Positions 40,690 through 52,386 are shown, counted from the stretch's first letter. The stretch: 64,000 nt of DNA from Pseudomonas sp. PICF141 (GCF_002286815.1 NZ_MUNM01000076.1:1-64000), one strand, 5' to 3'. Translations and numbers: made by a program. The notes: a model not told the origin generated them from the letters alone.

Positions 40690-41481
40690 ATGATCGCACT
40701 GCCATGGACCTATCTGGCACTTCTCTGCATGGGCTATGGCCTGGCGTTGATCTATGGTCATCTCGGCTGGCTGGCCTCGATCTCTTTCGCATTGCTGCTG
40801 TTCGCCGGTTTCGCCGTTCGCCAGCAACAGATTCTCATTGGCCGCTACCTCGGCCATGGCCTGTTCATCTTCCTGGCGGTAGCGCTGGCCATGCATTGGC
40901 TTCCCGGTTTCTTCAACGGTCGCGCGATTGATCCTCAGCGTTTCACCGACGATGCCGTGCCGTTTGCGATGTACCTGAATCAGGACAAACCGCTGATCGG
41001 TTTCTGGCTGTTGCTGGTTTGCCCGTGGATTGTCGGCCGGCGCTCGTTACGGCTGTCCGTTTATGCCACCGCCCTCGCCCTGACCGTAAGCGCCGTGCTG
41101 GCCTTGGGCGGCGCGTTGTTGCTGGGCGTGATCAGTTGGGCACCAAAGTGGCCGGATCAAGCCTGGTTATGGGTGCTGAACAATCTGTTGCTGGTGACGC
41201 TGGTGGAAGAAGCGCTGTTTCGCGGTTACATCCAGGGCGGTCTGTGCCGGCAGTTCAAACACCTGCCCTATGGCGAAAATCTTGCCTTGTTGCTCGCCTC
41301 CCTGGTGTTCGGCCTCGTTCATCTGGGCGCTGGCTGGCACTGGGTGTTGCTGTCAGGCCTGGCGGGGATCGGCTATGGCCTGGCCTATCGTTTTGGCGGG
41401 TTAGGCGCGGCAATCGCTACCCACTTCGGTTTGAATCTGCTGCATTTCGGGCTGTTCACTTATCCGATGCTCGCTGGCTGA
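40690..41481 (+). CDS. CPBP family intramembrane protease
   Basis: 263 residues, start ATG 40690 ([17 protein letters not shown]). About eight membrane helices. The Abi/CPBP motifs are present: [11 protein letters not shown] (paired Glu and Arg), FGLVHLGAG (His) and a third block near NLLHFG. Related proteins (Rce1, bacterial CPBP) are membrane glutamate-dependent proteases; the substrate is unknown. It stands between acnA and aer as in P. aeruginosa, by recollection. Confidence 0.85.
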   Translation: MIALPWTYLALLCMGYGLALIYGHLGWLASISFALLLFAGFAVRQQQILIGRYLGHGLFIFLAVALAMHWLPGFFNGRAIDPQRFTDDAVPFAMYLNQDKPLIGFWLLLVCPWIVGRRSLRLSVYATALALTVSAVLALGGALLLGVISWAPKWPDQAWLWVLNNLLLVTLVEEALFRGYIQGGLCRQFKHLPYGENLALLLASLVFGLVHLGAGWHWVLLSGLAGIGYGLAYRFGGLGAAIATHFGLNLLHFGLFTYPMLAG

Positions 41482-41585
41482 CGCAATGGTCATTTTGCGA
41501 CGCATCACTGATAACTGAAAAAAACACCTCAATAAATACCTGGCGATGCCGACAACCTCTCAAAGCCTTGCGGATTGAAAAAGCC

Positions 41586-43151
41586 ATGCGTAACAACCAG
41601 CCCATTACCCAACGCGAACGGACATTCCCGGCTCAGCAACGGTTGATCTCCACCACCGATGCCAAGGGTGTGATCACCTACTGCAACGACGCTTTCGTCG
41701 AAATCAGCGGGTTTTCTCGTGAGGAATTGATCCGTGCGCCGCATAACCTGGTCCGTCACCCCGACGTCCCGTCTGCGGTGTTCGCGCATATGTGGGGCAC
41801 ACTGAAACAAGGCTTGCCATGGATGGGCATTGTCAAGAATCGCTGCAAGACCGGTGACCACTATTGGGTTAACGCCTATGTCACACCGGTGTTTGACGGC
41901 AATCAGGTGATCGGTTACGAGTCGGTGCGGGTCAAACCCTCCGCCGAACAGATCCGCCGCGCCGAAGCGCTCTATCAACGCATCAACCAGGGTAAGTCAG
42001 CCGTTCCTCAAACCGATAAATGGCTGCCGGTGCTTCAGGACTGGCTGCCGTTCATTCTGGTCAGCCAGTTGAGTTTCATGATCGGCGCTACCCTGACGTC
42101 CCAATGGGGCTTCGCCCTCGCGGCTGGCCTTTCGGTGCCGCTGGGCTTGATGGGCTTGAGCTGGCAACAGCGCGGTATCAAGCGTTTGCTGCGCCTGGCC
42201 GAACAGACCACCTCCGACCCGCTGATCGCGCAGATGTACACCGACAGCCGTGGTGCCCAGGCACGCCTGGAGATGTCGATCCTTAGCCAGGAAGCACGCC
42301 TGAAAACTTGCCTGACTCGTCTTCAGGACACCGCCGAACACTTGACCGAGCAAGCGAAACAGTCCGACACCCTGGCCCACAACAGCTCCACCGGCCTGGA
42401 ACGTCAACGCGTCGAAACCGAGCAAGTGGCAACCGCTGTCAACCAGATGGCGGCCACCACTCAGGAAGTCGCCAGCCATGTGCAGCGCACCGCCGACGCC
42501 ACCCAGCAAGCCAATCGCCTGACCGGCCGAGGTCGCGACATCGCCGGGGAAACCCGCGAAGCCATTCAGCGCTTGTCGGTGGTGGTCGGTGAAACCGGCC
42601 TGACGGTCACGCAACTGGCCAAGGACAGCGACGAAATCGGCGGCGTGGTCGATGTGATCAAAGGCATCGCCGACCAGACCAATCTGCTGGCCTTGAACGC
42701 GGCGATTGAAGCCGCGCGTGCCGGCGAGATGGGCCGTGGTTTTGCGGTGGTGGCCGACGAAGTGCGTCAACTGGCGCAACGCACCAGCGAATCCACCGGG
42801 CAGATCCACGCCCTGATCGCCAAGCTGCAGCAAACCGCCAGCACCGCGGTGCAAACCATGGAAGCCGGACACCGTCAGGCCGAAGAAGGTGTGGCGCGGG
42901 TATTGGAAGCGGATCAGGCGCTGGTGGGCATCAGCGAAGCGGTGGCCAACATCACCGACATGACCACGCAAATCGCTGCCGCCACCGAAGAGCAAAGCGC
43001 CGTCGCCGAAGAAATCAGCCGCAACATCAGCAACATCTCGCAACTGGCTGACCAGACCTCGGAACAGGCACAGCACTCGGCGCTGTTGAGCGAAGAACTG
43101 ACCAAGACCGCGAATACCCAGTACTCGTTGGTGGAGCGGTTTAATCGCTGA
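41586..43151 (+). CDS. aer: PAS-containing methyl-accepting receptor Aer (energy taxis)
   Basis: 521 residues. The N-terminal PAS domain ([41 protein letters not shown]) has the NxxRHPD form of FAD-binding Aer proteins. A hydrophobic segment (about 150-195) anchors it, followed by a signalling domain with the conserved hairpin [40 protein letters not shown]. It senses redox or electron transport rather than a ligand, and signals to CheA/CheW. Neighbourhood with acnA and the cco oxidases matches PA1561. No CheR-tethering pentapeptide at the C-terminus. Confidence 0.9.
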   Translation: MRNNQPITQRERTFPAQQRLISTTDAKGVITYCNDAFVEISGFSREELIRAPHNLVRHPDVPSAVFAHMWGTLKQGLPWMGIVKNRCKTGDHYWVNAYVTPVFDGNQVIGYESVRVKPSAEQIRRAEALYQRINQGKSAVPQTDKWLPVLQDWLPFILVSQLSFMIGATLTSQWGFALAAGLSVPLGLMGLSWQQRGIKRLLRLAEQTTSDPLIAQMYTDSRGAQARLEMSILSQEARLKTCLTRLQDTAEHLTEQAKQSDTLAHNSSTGLERQRVETEQVATAVNQMAATTQEVASHVQRTADATQQANRLTGRGRDIAGETREAIQRLSVVVGETGLTVTQLAKDSDEIGGVVDVIKGIADQTNLLALNAAIEAARAGEMGRGFAVVADEVRQLAQRTSESTGQIHALIAKLQQTASTAVQTMEAGHRQAEEGVARVLEADQALVGISEAVANITDMTTQIAAATEEQSAVAEEISRNISNISQLADQTSEQAQHSALLSEELTKTANTQYSLVERFNR

Positions 43152-43166
43152 TTTATGCTGGAAGAC

Positions 43167-43201
43167 AAAAACCCGGACGGTGAAAACTTCCGGGTTTTTT
43201 G
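43167..43201 (+). terminator. aer terminator
   Basis: AAAAACCCGGA, loop, TCCGGGTTTTTTG, 15 bases after the aer stop codon. Confidence 0.9.
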
Positions 43202-43217
43202 TTGCCTGGCAGATCGC

Positions 43218-43294
43218 TCGCGGGCAAGCCTCGCTCCTACAGGTAATCAGTGCCCGAATGTCGACGCAGATGTAGGAGCGAGGCTTGCCCGCGA
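43218..43294. repeat. REP doublet (GTAGGAGCGAGGCTTGCCCGC type)
   Basis: 24-base perfect arms 43218-43241 and 43271-43294. It lies between the convergent aer and hydrolase genes. Confidence 0.93.
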
Positions 43295-43320
43295 AGAGGC
43301 CCTGACTGCAGGCGAAAATC

Positions 43321-43998
43321 TCACTGAAGAAACGCAGCCACCTTCCCCGCCGCAGCCGCCAAATGCTGCTCATGCGTAAACCCCGAAGCCTTCAACGGTT
43401 TCAAATCATGGTCCGCCACCGCCAGCCAGAACACCTCGATACTCGGCGCCAACGTGTAAGCCTCGACGGCCTCACGATTACCCAGCGCATCCCGCTCACC
43501 CTGCACAATCAACGTGCGCGTCTTTAATCCTGCCAGATGCTCGACCCGCGGTTTCTCCGGTTTACCCACCGCATAAAACGGATACCCCAGGCACACCAGC
43601 GCATCCGCGCCCAACTCATCGGCCAACAAACTCGCCATTCGTCCGCCCATGGATTTGCCGCCAATGGCCAGGCGCCCAGCGACATGGCGTCGCACCACGG
43701 CATACACCTCACGCCAGCATTCCTGCAATTTGGGTGCAGGGTTGGGCGGACGTTTACCGCCATCGATACGCCGCTGCGCCATGTAGGGAAATTCGAAGCG
43801 CAATACGTTGATCCCATGCGCGGCAAGGCGCTCAGCCATGTCGCTCATCCAGCCACTGTCCATCGGCGCCCCGGCACCGTGGGCAAAAATCAGCGTTGCC
43901 GAGGCTGGCGCCGTGGCGGCATTCCACAACCATCCATAATCACGCACACACTGCGCCCATTGATCCCCGTCAATACTGGCCTTGTGCTCTTTGTCCAT
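43321..43998 (-). CDS. Alpha/beta hydrolase, KANL3/Tex30-like
   Basis: 225 residues from ATG 43998 (MDKEHKASIDGDQWAQCV). The nucleophile elbow is GGKSMGGRMAS, the oxyanion strand is LIFAHGAGAPMDSGWM, the acid is in IVQGERDALG and the His probably in ADHDLKPLK. Cytosolic esterase-like enzyme of unknown substrate. It is divergent from ccoN2, and its first codons overlap a candidate Anr site for that operon. Confidence 0.85.
   Translation of the reverse strand: MDKEHKASIDGDQWAQCVRDYGWLWNAATAPASATLIFAHGAGAPMDSGWMSDMAERLAAHGINVLRFEFPYMAQRRIDGGKRPPNPAPKLQECWREVYAVVRRHVAGRLAIGGKSMGGRMASLLADELGADALVCLGYPFYAVGKPEKPRVEHLAGLKTRTLIVQGERDALGNREAVEAYTLAPSIEVFWLAVADHDLKPLKASGFTHEQHLAAAAGKVAAFLQ
43960..43973 (+). 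promoter_or_regulatory. Candidate Anr box upstream of cco2
   Basis: TTGATCCCCGTCAA, one mismatch from TTGAT-N4-ATCAA. It lies inside the 5' end of the divergent hydrolase gene, about 120 bases upstream of ccoN2. A TATAAC hexamer at 44022-44027 with TTGCCT at 44001-44006 could be the promoter, which would put the box near -66. Confidence 0.45.
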
Positions 43999-44093
43999 GC
44001 TTGCCTCGCTTTTAGTCTGCCTATAACTCCAGGCGAAGGGAGCGTTGCCTCGCGCAAACGCCCTCACTTCGGCTGAACCGTGGATGGGGAACC

Positions 44094-45518
<1,425 letters not shown>

Positions 45519-45528
45519 GGAGTCCGCC

Positions 45529-46137
45529 ATGAAACACGAAACAATCGAGAAAAACGTCGGCCTGCTGATGTTGCTGATGGTGCTCGCCGTGAGCATCGGC
45601 GGCCTGACCCAGATCGTCCCCCTGTTTTTTCAGGACGTGACCAATAAACCGGTGGAAGGCATGAAGCCCTACACCGCGCTGCAACTGGAAGGTCGCGACA
45701 TTTACATCCGCGAAGGCTGCGTCGGTTGCCACTCGCAGATGATCCGCCCGTTCCGCGCCGAAACCGAGCGCTATGGCCACTACTCGGTCGCCGGTGAAAG
45801 CGTGTGGGATCACCCGTTCCTCTGGGGCTCCAAGCGCACCGGACCGGATCTGGCGCGCGTCGGCGGTCGTTACTCCGAAGACTGGCACCGCGCCCACTTG
45901 TACAACCCGCGCAACGTGGTGCCTGAATCGAAGATGCCGGCCTACCCGTGGCTGGTGGATAACAAGGTCGATAGCAGCCACACCGAAACCAAGATCCGCG
46001 CCATGCGCACCCTTGGCGTGCCGTACACCGACGAAGACATCGCAGGCTCGGTCGCCTCGCTCCAGGGCAAAACCGAAATGGACGCGCTGGTCGCCTACCT
46101 GCAAGTGCTCGGCACTGCCATCAAGAGCAAGAGGTGA
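45529..46137 (+). CDS. ccoO2: cbb3 oxidase subunit II, mono-haem cytochrome c (cco2 set)
   Basis: 202 residues from ATG 45529 with GAGGAG upstream. One N-terminal membrane helix ([20 protein letters not shown]), then a periplasmic domain with the haem c site CVGCH and the axial Met in [10 protein letters not shown]. It passes electrons from CcoP to CcoN. Spaced 10 bases from ccoN2. Confidence 0.95.
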   Translation: MKHETIEKNVGLLMLLMVLAVSIGGLTQIVPLFFQDVTNKPVEGMKPYTALQLEGRDIYIREGCVGCHSQMIRPFRAETERYGHYSVAGESVWDHPFLWGSKRTGPDLARVGGRYSEDWHRAHLYNPRNVVPESKMPAYPWLVDNKVDSSHTETKIRAMRTLGVPYTDEDIAGSVASLQGKTEMDALVAYLQVLGTAIKSKR

Positions 46138-46140
46138 GCC

Positions 46141-46365
46141 ATGGCCATGCCCTTTGAAATAGTGAGCGAAATGAGCAGTGGAATGATCCGCGGCCTGGGC
46201 ACGGTCGTGGTGTTCATGGCCTTCGTCGGCCTGACGCTGTGGGTGTTCAGCGGCAAGCGCAATCGGGAATTCGCCGAAGCACGCCTGCTGCCGTTCGCCG
46301 ATGAGCCGCCATCCGCCACCACCAACACTCAAGAACCTGCAACAACAAGGAGTACCCGGCCATGA
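46141..46365 (+). CDS. ccoQ2: cbb3 oxidase subunit CcoQ (cco2 set)
   Basis: 74 residues, one membrane helix ([19 protein letters not shown]) followed by the conserved [17 protein letters not shown] segment. Small stabilising subunit. Its TGA overlaps the ccoP2 ATG (ATGA). The first codons (ATGGCCATG) allow a start two codons later. Confidence 0.9.
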   Translation: MAMPFEIVSEMSSGMIRGLGTVVVFMAFVGLTLWVFSGKRNREFAEARLLPFADEPPSATTNTQEPATTRSTRP

Positions 46366-47318
46366 CCACCTTCTGGAGTACGTGGATCTGCGTACTGACC
46401 ATCGGCAGCCTGATCGGCCTGACCTGGCTGCTGATCGGCACCCGCAAGGGCGAAACCAAGGGCAGCGTCGACCAGACCATGGGCCACAGCTTCGACGGCA
46501 TCGAGGAGTACGACAACCCGCTGCCGCAGTGGTGGTTCATGCTGTTCGCCGGCACCTTGGTGTTTGCCGTCGGTTATCTGGTGCTTTACCCGGGCCTGGG
46601 CAACTGGAAAGGCATCTTGCCCGGTTATGAGGACGGCTGGACCGGTGTCCACGAATGGGAAAAGGAGATGAACAAGGCCGACGCGAAGTTCGGGCCGATC
46701 TTCGCCAAATTCGCGGCCATGCCCATCGAAGAAGTAGCCAAGGACCCGCTAGCGCTGAAAATGGGTGGTCGCCTGTTTGCGTCCAATTGCTCGGTGTGCC
46801 ACGGATCGGATGCCAAGGGCGCCTTCGGCTTCCCGAACCTGGCCGACAGCAACTGGCGCTGGGGCGGTGATGCCGAAATGATCAAAACGACCATCATGGG
46901 CGGTCGCATGGCTGCGATGCCGGCCTGGGGAGAAATCCTGGGCGATGCCGGAGTGAAAAACGTCGCCGCTTATGTGCGTCATGAACTGGCCGGTCTGCCC
47001 TTGCCGGAAGGCAGCACAGCGGATCTGCACGCCGGACAGCAAGCGTTCAGCACCACTTGCGTAGCCTGTCACGGAGCAAACGGCCAAGGCACTGAAGCCA
47101 TGGGGGCGCCGAAGCTGACGCAACCGGCCGGATTTATCTACGGCACAAGCCTGGCGCAGCTTGAACAAACCATTCGTCATGGTCGCCAGGGCCATATGCC
47201 GGCGCAGAACGAACTGCTCGGCAACGACAAGGTGCAATTGCTCGCCGCTTATGTGTTCAATCTTTCGAGAAATGACGCGCAGTTGGCCGAGAAGTTTCAA
47301 GCAACAAGCAATAAGTAG
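46362..47318 (+). CDS. ccoP2: cbb3 oxidase subunit III, di-haem cytochrome c (cco2 set)
   Basis: 318 residues. Two N-terminal membrane helices (one at 5-22, one in [24 protein letters not shown]), then two cytochrome c domains with CSVCH and CVACH. The axial Met residues lie in [10 protein letters not shown] and [10 protein letters not shown]. It accepts electrons from soluble cytochrome c. Compared with CcoP1 it lacks about 14 residues after ILPGY. Confidence 0.95.
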   Translation: MTTFWSTWICVLTIGSLIGLTWLLIGTRKGETKGSVDQTMGHSFDGIEEYDNPLPQWWFMLFAGTLVFAVGYLVLYPGLGNWKGILPGYEDGWTGVHEWEKEMNKADAKFGPIFAKFAAMPIEEVAKDPLALKMGGRLFASNCSVCHGSDAKGAFGFPNLADSNWRWGGDAEMIKTTIMGGRMAAMPAWGEILGDAGVKNVAAYVRHELAGLPLPEGSTADLHAGQQAFSTTCVACHGANGQGTEAMGAPKLTQPAGFIYGTSLAQLEQTIRHGRQGHMPAQNELLGNDKVQLLAAYVFNLSRNDAQLAEKFQATSNK

Positions 47319-47332
47319 AAGCAAAGCGAAAA

Positions 47333-47372
47333 AAGCTGCAAGCGACAAGATCCCTCTTGAAGCTTGCAGCTT
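47333..47372. repeat. Inverted repeat after ccoP2
   Basis: AAGCTGCAAGC and GCTTGCAGCTT, 11-base exact arms, 18-base spacer. A palindrome of the GCTGCAAGCTTGAAGC kind common between Pseudomonas genes. Confidence 0.75.
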
Positions 47373-47714
47373 GAAGCTCCCACTGCTTCCTTTTGTCGCA
47401 CCCTCCCTTGGTCTTCCTTCCCGTTCGCCGGATTCAGGTCTAAGCTTTCCAGCGACGCGTACTGGTTAGCGCCGGTTCCAGGTCGATCCCAACCCGATAT
47501 GTTCAACGAATTTGCTCGATGACAGGCCGCAAAGGCTGGTAGACACCGGCTAGCGTTCCCGTTGCGCGCTGTCACCCGATCGTGGTGTTTGAACATACCC
47601 GGTTACAACTGACCTGACCCCCTCGCCTCTTTCATCCGTTGCGACATTTTGCCCGAGGGCAATTTTGTCCTTACGCAGCGTATGGAAAGGCCGCAGAATC
47701 AGCTTTTGAAAGCA

Positions 47715-47728
47715 TTGACCTACGTCAT
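47715..47728 (+). promoter_or_regulatory. Weak candidate Anr site upstream of cco1
   Basis: TTGACCTACGTCAT resembles TTGAC-N4-GTCAA variants of FNR-type boxes. TACATA at 47756-47761 could be the -10, which would put the box near -46. Two or three bases deviate from the TTGAT-N4-ATCAA consensus. Confidence 0.3.
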
Positions 47729-47813
47729 GGCGCGTTGCAATGACCCCTCGCTTTCTACATACTTGCGGCCGATTTTTACTCCTAATAAAACACCCAAACC
47801 GTGGAACCTTAGA

Positions 47814-49256
47814 ATGAGCACAGCAATCAGTCCGACTGCTTATAACTATAAGGTAGTCCGCCAGTTCGCCATCATGACGGTGGTCTGGGGGATCCTTGGC
47901 ATGGGGCTCGGTGTCTTCATCGCCTCGCAACTGGTCTGGCCGGAGTTGAACTTCGGTCTGGCATGGACGAGCTTTGGACGCCTGCGCCCGCTGCACACCA
48001 ACCTGGTGATTTTCGCCTTCGGTGGTTGTGCCCTGTTTGCCACTTCCTATTACGTCGTGCAGCGAACCTGCCAAACGCGACTGATTTCCGACAGCCTCGC
48101 AGCCTTCACCTTCTGGGGTTGGCAAGCGGTGATCGTCGGCGCGATCATTACCTTGCCGATGGGTTTCACTACCACCAAGGAATACGCGGAACTGGAATGG
48201 CCTCTGGCTATTCTGCTGGCCATTGTCTGGGTCACCTACGCTTTGGTGTTCTTCGGCACCATCGTCAAGCGCAAGACCAAGCACATCTACGTCGGTAACT
48301 GGTTCTACGGTGCCTTCATCGTCGTGACCGCGATGCTGCACATCGTCAACCACGCCTCCCTGCCGGTCAGTTTCTTCAAATCCTACTCGGCTTACTCGGG
48401 TGCGACTGATGCGATGATCCAGTGGTGGTACGGCCACAACGCGGTCGGTTTCTTCCTGACCACCGGCTTCCTGGGGATGATGTACTACTTCGTTCCCAAG
48501 CAGGCCGAGCGTCCGATCTACTCCTATCGTCTGTCGATCGTGCACTTCTGGGCGCTGATTACCCTGTACATCTGGGCCGGTCCGCACCACCTGCACTACA
48601 CCGCACTGCCGGACTGGGCTCAATCCCTGGGCATGGCCATGTCGATCATTTTGCTGGCACCTAGCTGGGGCGGCATGATCAACGGCATGATGACCCTGTC
48701 GGGCGCCTGGCATAAGCTGCGCACCGACCCGATCCTGCGCTTCCTCGTGGTATCGCTGGCGTTCTACGGCATGTCGACCTTCGAAGGCCCGATGATGGCC
48801 ATCAAGACCGTCAACTCGCTGTCGCACTACACCGACTGGACCATCGGCCACGTACACGCCGGCGCGCTTGGCTGGGTAGCGATGATTTCGATCGGCGCGA
48901 TCTACCACATGATCCCGAAACTGTTCGGTCGCACGCAGATGCACAGCGTTGGCCTGATCAACACGCACTTCTGGCTCGCGACCATCGGTACCGTTCTGTA
49001 CATCGCCTCGATGTGGGTAAACGGCATCACCCAGGGCCTGATGTGGCGTGCAATCAACGACGACGGCACCCTCACCTACTCGTTCGTCGAAGCGCTGCAA
49101 GCCAGTCACCCTGGTTTCATCGTCCGCGCCCTGGGCGGTGCGTTCTTCGCCAGCGGCATGCTGTTCATGGCCTACAACGTATGGCGTACCGTACGTGCCT
49201 CGAACCCGGCTGAAGCCAAAGCTGCTGAACAGATTGCTGTAGTTGGAGCTCACTGA
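47814..49256 (+). CDS. ccoN1: cbb3 oxidase catalytic subunit I (cco1 set)
   Basis: 480 residues from ATG 47814 ([24 protein letters not shown]). It is closely similar to CcoN2 through its whole length, including [34 protein letters not shown] and [12 protein letters not shown]. Differences concentrate at the N-terminus, in helix 3 ([21 protein letters not shown]) and in the C-terminal tail. Its stop overlaps the ccoO1 start by one base (TGATG). By order it corresponds to ccoN1 of P. aeruginosa. Confidence 0.95.
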   Translation: MSTAISPTAYNYKVVRQFAIMTVVWGILGMGLGVFIASQLVWPELNFGLAWTSFGRLRPLHTNLVIFAFGGCALFATSYYVVQRTCQTRLISDSLAAFTFWGWQAVIVGAIITLPMGFTTTKEYAELEWPLAILLAIVWVTYALVFFGTIVKRKTKHIYVGNWFYGAFIVVTAMLHIVNHASLPVSFFKSYSAYSGATDAMIQWWYGHNAVGFFLTTGFLGMMYYFVPKQAERPIYSYRLSIVHFWALITLYIWAGPHHLHYTALPDWAQSLGMAMSIILLAPSWGGMINGMMTLSGAWHKLRTDPILRFLVVSLAFYGMSTFEGPMMAIKTVNSLSHYTDWTIGHVHAGALGWVAMISIGAIYHMIPKLFGRTQMHSVGLINTHFWLATIGTVLYIASMWVNGITQGLMWRAINDDGTLTYSFVEALQASHPGFIVRALGGAFFASGMLFMAYNVWRTVRASNPAEAKAAEQIAVVGAH

Positions 49257-49864
49257 TGAAGCATGAAGCAGTCGAGAAGAATATTGGCCTGCTGGCCTTC
49301 TTCATGGTTATCGCCGTCAGCATTGGCGGCCTGACCCAAATCGTTCCGCTGTTTTTCCAGGACGTCACCAACAAGCCGGTCGAGGGCATGAAGCCTCGCA
49401 CTGCCCTTGAACTGGAAGGCCGCGACGTGTACATCGCCAACGGTTGTGTCGGCTGCCACTCGCAGATGATCCGCCCGTTCCGTGCTGAAACCGAACGTTA
49501 CGGCCACTACTCGGTCGCCGGTGAAAGCGTTTGGGACCACCCGTTCCTGTGGGGTTCCAAGCGTACCGGTCCGGACCTGGCCCGTGTCGGCGGTCGTTAT
49601 TCCGATGACTGGCAGCGTGCGCACTTGTACAACCCGCGCAACGTGGTGCCTGAGTCGAAAATGCCGGCCTACCCGTTCCTCGTGGAAAACAAGCTCGACG
49701 GCAAAGACACCGCCAAGAAAATGGAAGTCTTGCGCACGCTCGGCGTCCCTTACACCGACGAAGACATCGCCGGTGCCAAGGATGCCGTGAAGGGCAAAAC
49801 CGAAATGGACGCGCTGGTGGCCTATCTGCAAGGCCTGGGCACCATCATCAAAAGCAAACGGTGA
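49256..49864 (+). CDS. ccoO1: cbb3 oxidase subunit II, mono-haem cytochrome c (cco1 set)
   Basis: 202 residues, the same length as CcoO2. Membrane anchor [20 protein letters not shown], haem motif CVGCH, ligand Met in [10 protein letters not shown]. It begins MKHEAVEKN against MKHETIEKN of its paralogue. Translationally coupled to ccoN1. Confidence 0.95.
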   Translation: MKHEAVEKNIGLLAFFMVIAVSIGGLTQIVPLFFQDVTNKPVEGMKPRTALELEGRDVYIANGCVGCHSQMIRPFRAETERYGHYSVAGESVWDHPFLWGSKRTGPDLARVGGRYSDDWQRAHLYNPRNVVPESKMPAYPFLVENKLDGKDTAKKMEVLRTLGVPYTDEDIAGAKDAVKGKTEMDALVAYLQGLGTIIKSKR

Positions 49865-49869
49865 TTTAG

Positions 49870-50055
49870 ATGGATATCGGGATGATTCGTGGCCTGGGCA
49901 CCGTTGTTGTGATGGTGGCCTTCATCGGTCTGGCGCTATGGGTGTTCAGCCCCAAGCGCAAGTCGGAGTTTGAAGACGCGACCTTGCTGCCTTTCGCGGA
50001 TGATCCCGAAGCCATCAAGCACGTCGAGCAAGCTTCTAGGAGTAACAAAGAATGA
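49870..50055 (+). CDS. ccoQ1: cbb3 oxidase subunit CcoQ (cco1 set)
   Basis: 61 residues ([45 protein letters not shown]). It is shorter than CcoQ2 at both ends. One membrane helix. It overlaps the ccoP1 start by four bases. Confidence 0.9.
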   Translation: MDIGMIRGLGTVVVMVAFIGLALWVFSPKRKSEFEDATLLPFADDPEAIKHVEQASRSNKE

Positions 50056-51035
50056 CTACGTTCTGGAGTCTGTACGTCACAGTCCTCAGTCTCGGCACCA
50101 TTTTCGCCCTGACCTGGCTGCTGCTGTCCACCCGCAAGGGCCAGCGCAGCGAATCCACCGATGAAACGGTCGGCCACTCCTTCGACGGGATCGAGGAGTA
50201 TGACAACCCCCTGCCGAAATGGTGGTTCATGCTGTTCGTGGGCACCATCATCTTCGCCCTCGGTTACTTGGTGCTGTACCCGGGCCTGGGGAACTGGAAA
50301 GGCCTGTTGCCGGGTTACAACTACCTCGATAACGAGAAGCAGACCCCGTTCGCCAACGGCCAGACTGGCTGGACCGGCGTTCACGAATGGGAAAAGGAAA
50401 TGCTCAGGTCGGACGCCAAGTTCGGTCCGATCTTCGCCAAGTTCGCTTCCATGCCGATCGAAGAAGTCGCCCAGGATCCGCAAGCCCTGAAGATGGGCGG
50501 CCGCCTGTTCGCCTCCAACTGCTCGGTTTGCCACGGTTCCGACGCCAAAGGTGCCTATGGCTTCCCTAACCTGACCGACACTGACTGGCGTTGGGGCGGT
50601 GAAGCGGAAACCATCAAGACCAGCATCATGGGCGGTCGTCACGCCGTGATGCCGGCCTGGGCTGAAGTGATCGGCGAGCAAGGCGTTGCCGACGTTGCCG
50701 CGTTCGTGCTGACCAACCTCGATGGCCGCAAGCTGCCGGAAGGCGCCAAGGCCGACCCGGTTGCCGGGCAGAAGCTGTTCGCCGCCAACTGCGTGGCATG
50801 CCACGGTCCTGCCGGCAAAGGTACGCCAGCCATGGGCGCCCCTGACCTGACGCACCCGAGCGGCTTCATCTACGGTTCGAGCTTCGCTCAACTGCAGCAG
50901 ACCATCCGTTACGGTCGCCAGGGCCAGATGCCTGCGCAGGAACAGCTGCAAGGCAACGACAAGGTTCACCTGCTGGCCGCTTACGTCTACAGCCTTTCCC
51001 AAGGCGAGAAAACCGCAGCCGCGAAGACCAAATAA
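50052..51035 (+). CDS. ccoP1: cbb3 oxidase subunit III, di-haem cytochrome c (cco1 set)
   Basis: 327 residues. Two membrane helices and two haem c motifs (CSVCH, CVACH) with Met ligands in [10 protein letters not shown] and [10 protein letters not shown]. It has [17 protein letters not shown] inserted after LLPGY, where CcoP2 has only EDG. It ends in a Lys/Ala-rich tail, followed by a terminator. Confidence 0.95.
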   Translation: MTTFWSLYVTVLSLGTIFALTWLLLSTRKGQRSESTDETVGHSFDGIEEYDNPLPKWWFMLFVGTIIFALGYLVLYPGLGNWKGLLPGYNYLDNEKQTPFANGQTGWTGVHEWEKEMLRSDAKFGPIFAKFASMPIEEVAQDPQALKMGGRLFASNCSVCHGSDAKGAYGFPNLTDTDWRWGGEAETIKTSIMGGRHAVMPAWAEVIGEQGVADVAAFVLTNLDGRKLPEGAKADPVAGQKLFAANCVACHGPAGKGTPAMGAPDLTHPSGFIYGSSFAQLQQTIRYGRQGQMPAQEQLQGNDKVHLLAAYVYSLSQGEKTAAAKTK

Positions 51036-51051
51036 GGTAAACGCGTGATGC

Positions 51052-51088
51052 AAAAACGGCCTCGTCATCTGACGGGGCCGTTTCGTTT
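51052..51088 (+). terminator. cco1 terminator
   Basis: AAAAACGGCCTCGTC, loop TCATCT region, GACGGGGCCGTTTCGTTTC. Stem of about 11 pairs with one mismatch and a short, interrupted T-tract. Confidence 0.75.
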
Positions 51089-51106
51089 CAGCCGCGATAA
51101 AACAGA

Positions 51107-52123
51107 CTATCTAACCTGAACCGTCTGGATCTCCTTGCGGCTCGTCCAGTTGTTCTGGTTGACCTGAAACACCTTCAACGTTTTTCGATCCGCGGCAATA
51201 TCAGCAATCAGGTAAGTCTGGCCGGATGCGCCACCGCTCAAGAATACCGGCACATCACCGAAGTACTCCTGCCTGTTCCATCCACTGTAGCGCCCAGGGT
51301 CGGTGTGCAAATGCCCGGCAAACACTGCCGTCACGTTGTAACGCTCGATCATCGCCTTGAACCGGGCAATCTGTTCGGCACTGCCCTTCCAATGATCCGG
51401 CTTGTGCATATTCAGAAGAATGATTTTTCCGCTCTCACGTGCCTGTTTCAGATTCTCTTCCAGCCAATCCAGAGATTCGAAAATGTGATAACCGGTGGGT
51501 GTTCCCCAATCCCAGGCGGTAAATGCGGCGGTATAGGTAGGTTCATTGTGTAATTGAACGATGTGCACATCCCCAAACACCTTGGAATAAGCCAGGCTAC
51601 CGAAGACACCTTTTTTAATGGCGCCCTCACCCGACACTTGCATGTCCAGCATCGTCAATTTTCCAAAGTAACGATCCTTGAAATCAACAATACTGCCAGC
51701 CGCACAGTTATTCAGAAAACAATCATCGACATTGTTTTCATAGTCGTGATTTCCCAGGCCATAGTCATAAACACCGCCCAATTGCGCATCCAGTATCGAG
51801 CGGGTCATTGAGCGCTGGGAGCCATGGCCAAAAGCAGTCATGTCGCCGTTGATCATGACGGGAACGCGCCTCGGGTCAGCCGAATGATTGCGCCTGAAAC
51901 TCGCGACATCGGCATATTGGGTTTCAATCAGCCATTTTGAACGCTGCTCTTTGGCCGACGTTGTTTCACTCCAACCATAGTCGGAACTTTCAGTCCAAGG
52001 GTATTGAGGATCGGAAGTAAACACCAAATACTCAGGCAGGTTATTGTCTGCCGAATGCACGCAGAACGTGATGATGCATAACAACACGCCCAACAGCGCA
52101 TTGACGTTTTTATAAAGAAACAT
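51107..52123 (-). CDS. Secreted calcineurin-like metallophosphoesterase
   Basis: 338 residues. Signal peptide ending near Ala25 (VHSA before DNNLPEY). Metal-binding motifs in order: D38 in TSDPQ, INGDMTAFG, GLGNHDYENN, LLNMHKPDHW and FAGHLHTDPG, which make a complete binuclear centre. Cysteines in DDCFLNNCAAG may form a disulfide in the periplasm. The substrate is unknown. The gene is richer in A/T than its neighbours and splits the cco1-ccoGHIS order seen in P. aeruginosa, so it was probably acquired. A rho-independent end is shared with cco1. Confidence 0.85.
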   Translation of the reverse strand: MFLYKNVNALLGVLLCIITFCVHSADNNLPEYLVFTSDPQYPWTESSDYGWSETTSAKEQRSKWLIETQYADVASFRRNHSADPRRVPVMINGDMTAFGHGSQRSMTRSILDAQLGGVYDYGLGNHDYENNVDDCFLNNCAAGSIVDFKDRYFGKLTMLDMQVSGEGAIKKGVFGSLAYSKVFGDVHIVQLHNEPTYTAAFTAWDWGTPTGYHIFESLDWLEENLKQARESGKIILLNMHKPDHWKGSAEQIARFKAMIERYNVTAVFAGHLHTDPGRYSGWNRQEYFGDVPVFLSGGASGQTYLIADIAADRKTLKVFQVNQNNWTSRKEIQTVQVR

Positions 52124-52233
52124 AGAATTCCATCTCTATTGAAGTTAGACACAAGACAAACTGTCTTGCTGCGCAAGTTATGACAACTTAAACGTTAAAA
52201 CAATATCGATCGCTTCAATATAAATAGTTCATG

Positions 52234-52386
52234 TTTCTACGCGAACCATACTCCGGAATCGCGCCAATGAAAGCGATGCCCTGATGGCAGCGACTGCACG
52301 GGTCCACGGCCTTACGGTGGTCACCCGCAACACCGGCGATTTTCAATCCAGTGGGGGTTGCCCTGATCAATTCAGGGGATGAATGA
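52234..52386 (+). pseudogene. 3' remnant of a PIN-domain (VapC/FitB-like) toxin gene
   Basis: Plus-strand frame through GAT at 52275 reads NESDALMAATARVHGLTVVTRNTGDFQSSG, the C-terminal half of a PIN ribonuclease toxin (conserved D-x-x-x-A-A-T-A and V-T-R-N-x-x-D-F). A run of five G (52353-52357) shifts the frame; with four G it continues VALINSGDE and stops at 52384-52386. The N-terminal half and any antitoxin gene are missing: the frame is closed by TAA shortly upstream of 52234. A 65-codon frame on the other strand is its shadow. Confidence 0.72.

Larger units (their letters stand above)
47319..47813. other. cco2-cco1 intergenic region
   Basis: 495 bases with no convincing gene. The left side has an 11-base inverted repeat (AAGCTGCAAGC 47333-47343, GCTTGCAGCTT 47362-47372) that may end cco2 transcription. 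The right side has a candidate Anr site and -10 for cco1. The reading frame of ccoN1 stays open back to 47649, but the product before Met at 47814 is not conserved-looking. Confidence 0.6.

Noticed and set aside
43155-43379. Short plus-strand frame after aer
   Set aside because: It is made of the aer terminator and a REP doublet.
47649-47813. N-terminal extension of ccoN1
   Set aside because: The extension covers the promoter region and has no similarity to ccoN2; ATG 47814 aligns with the paralogue's start.
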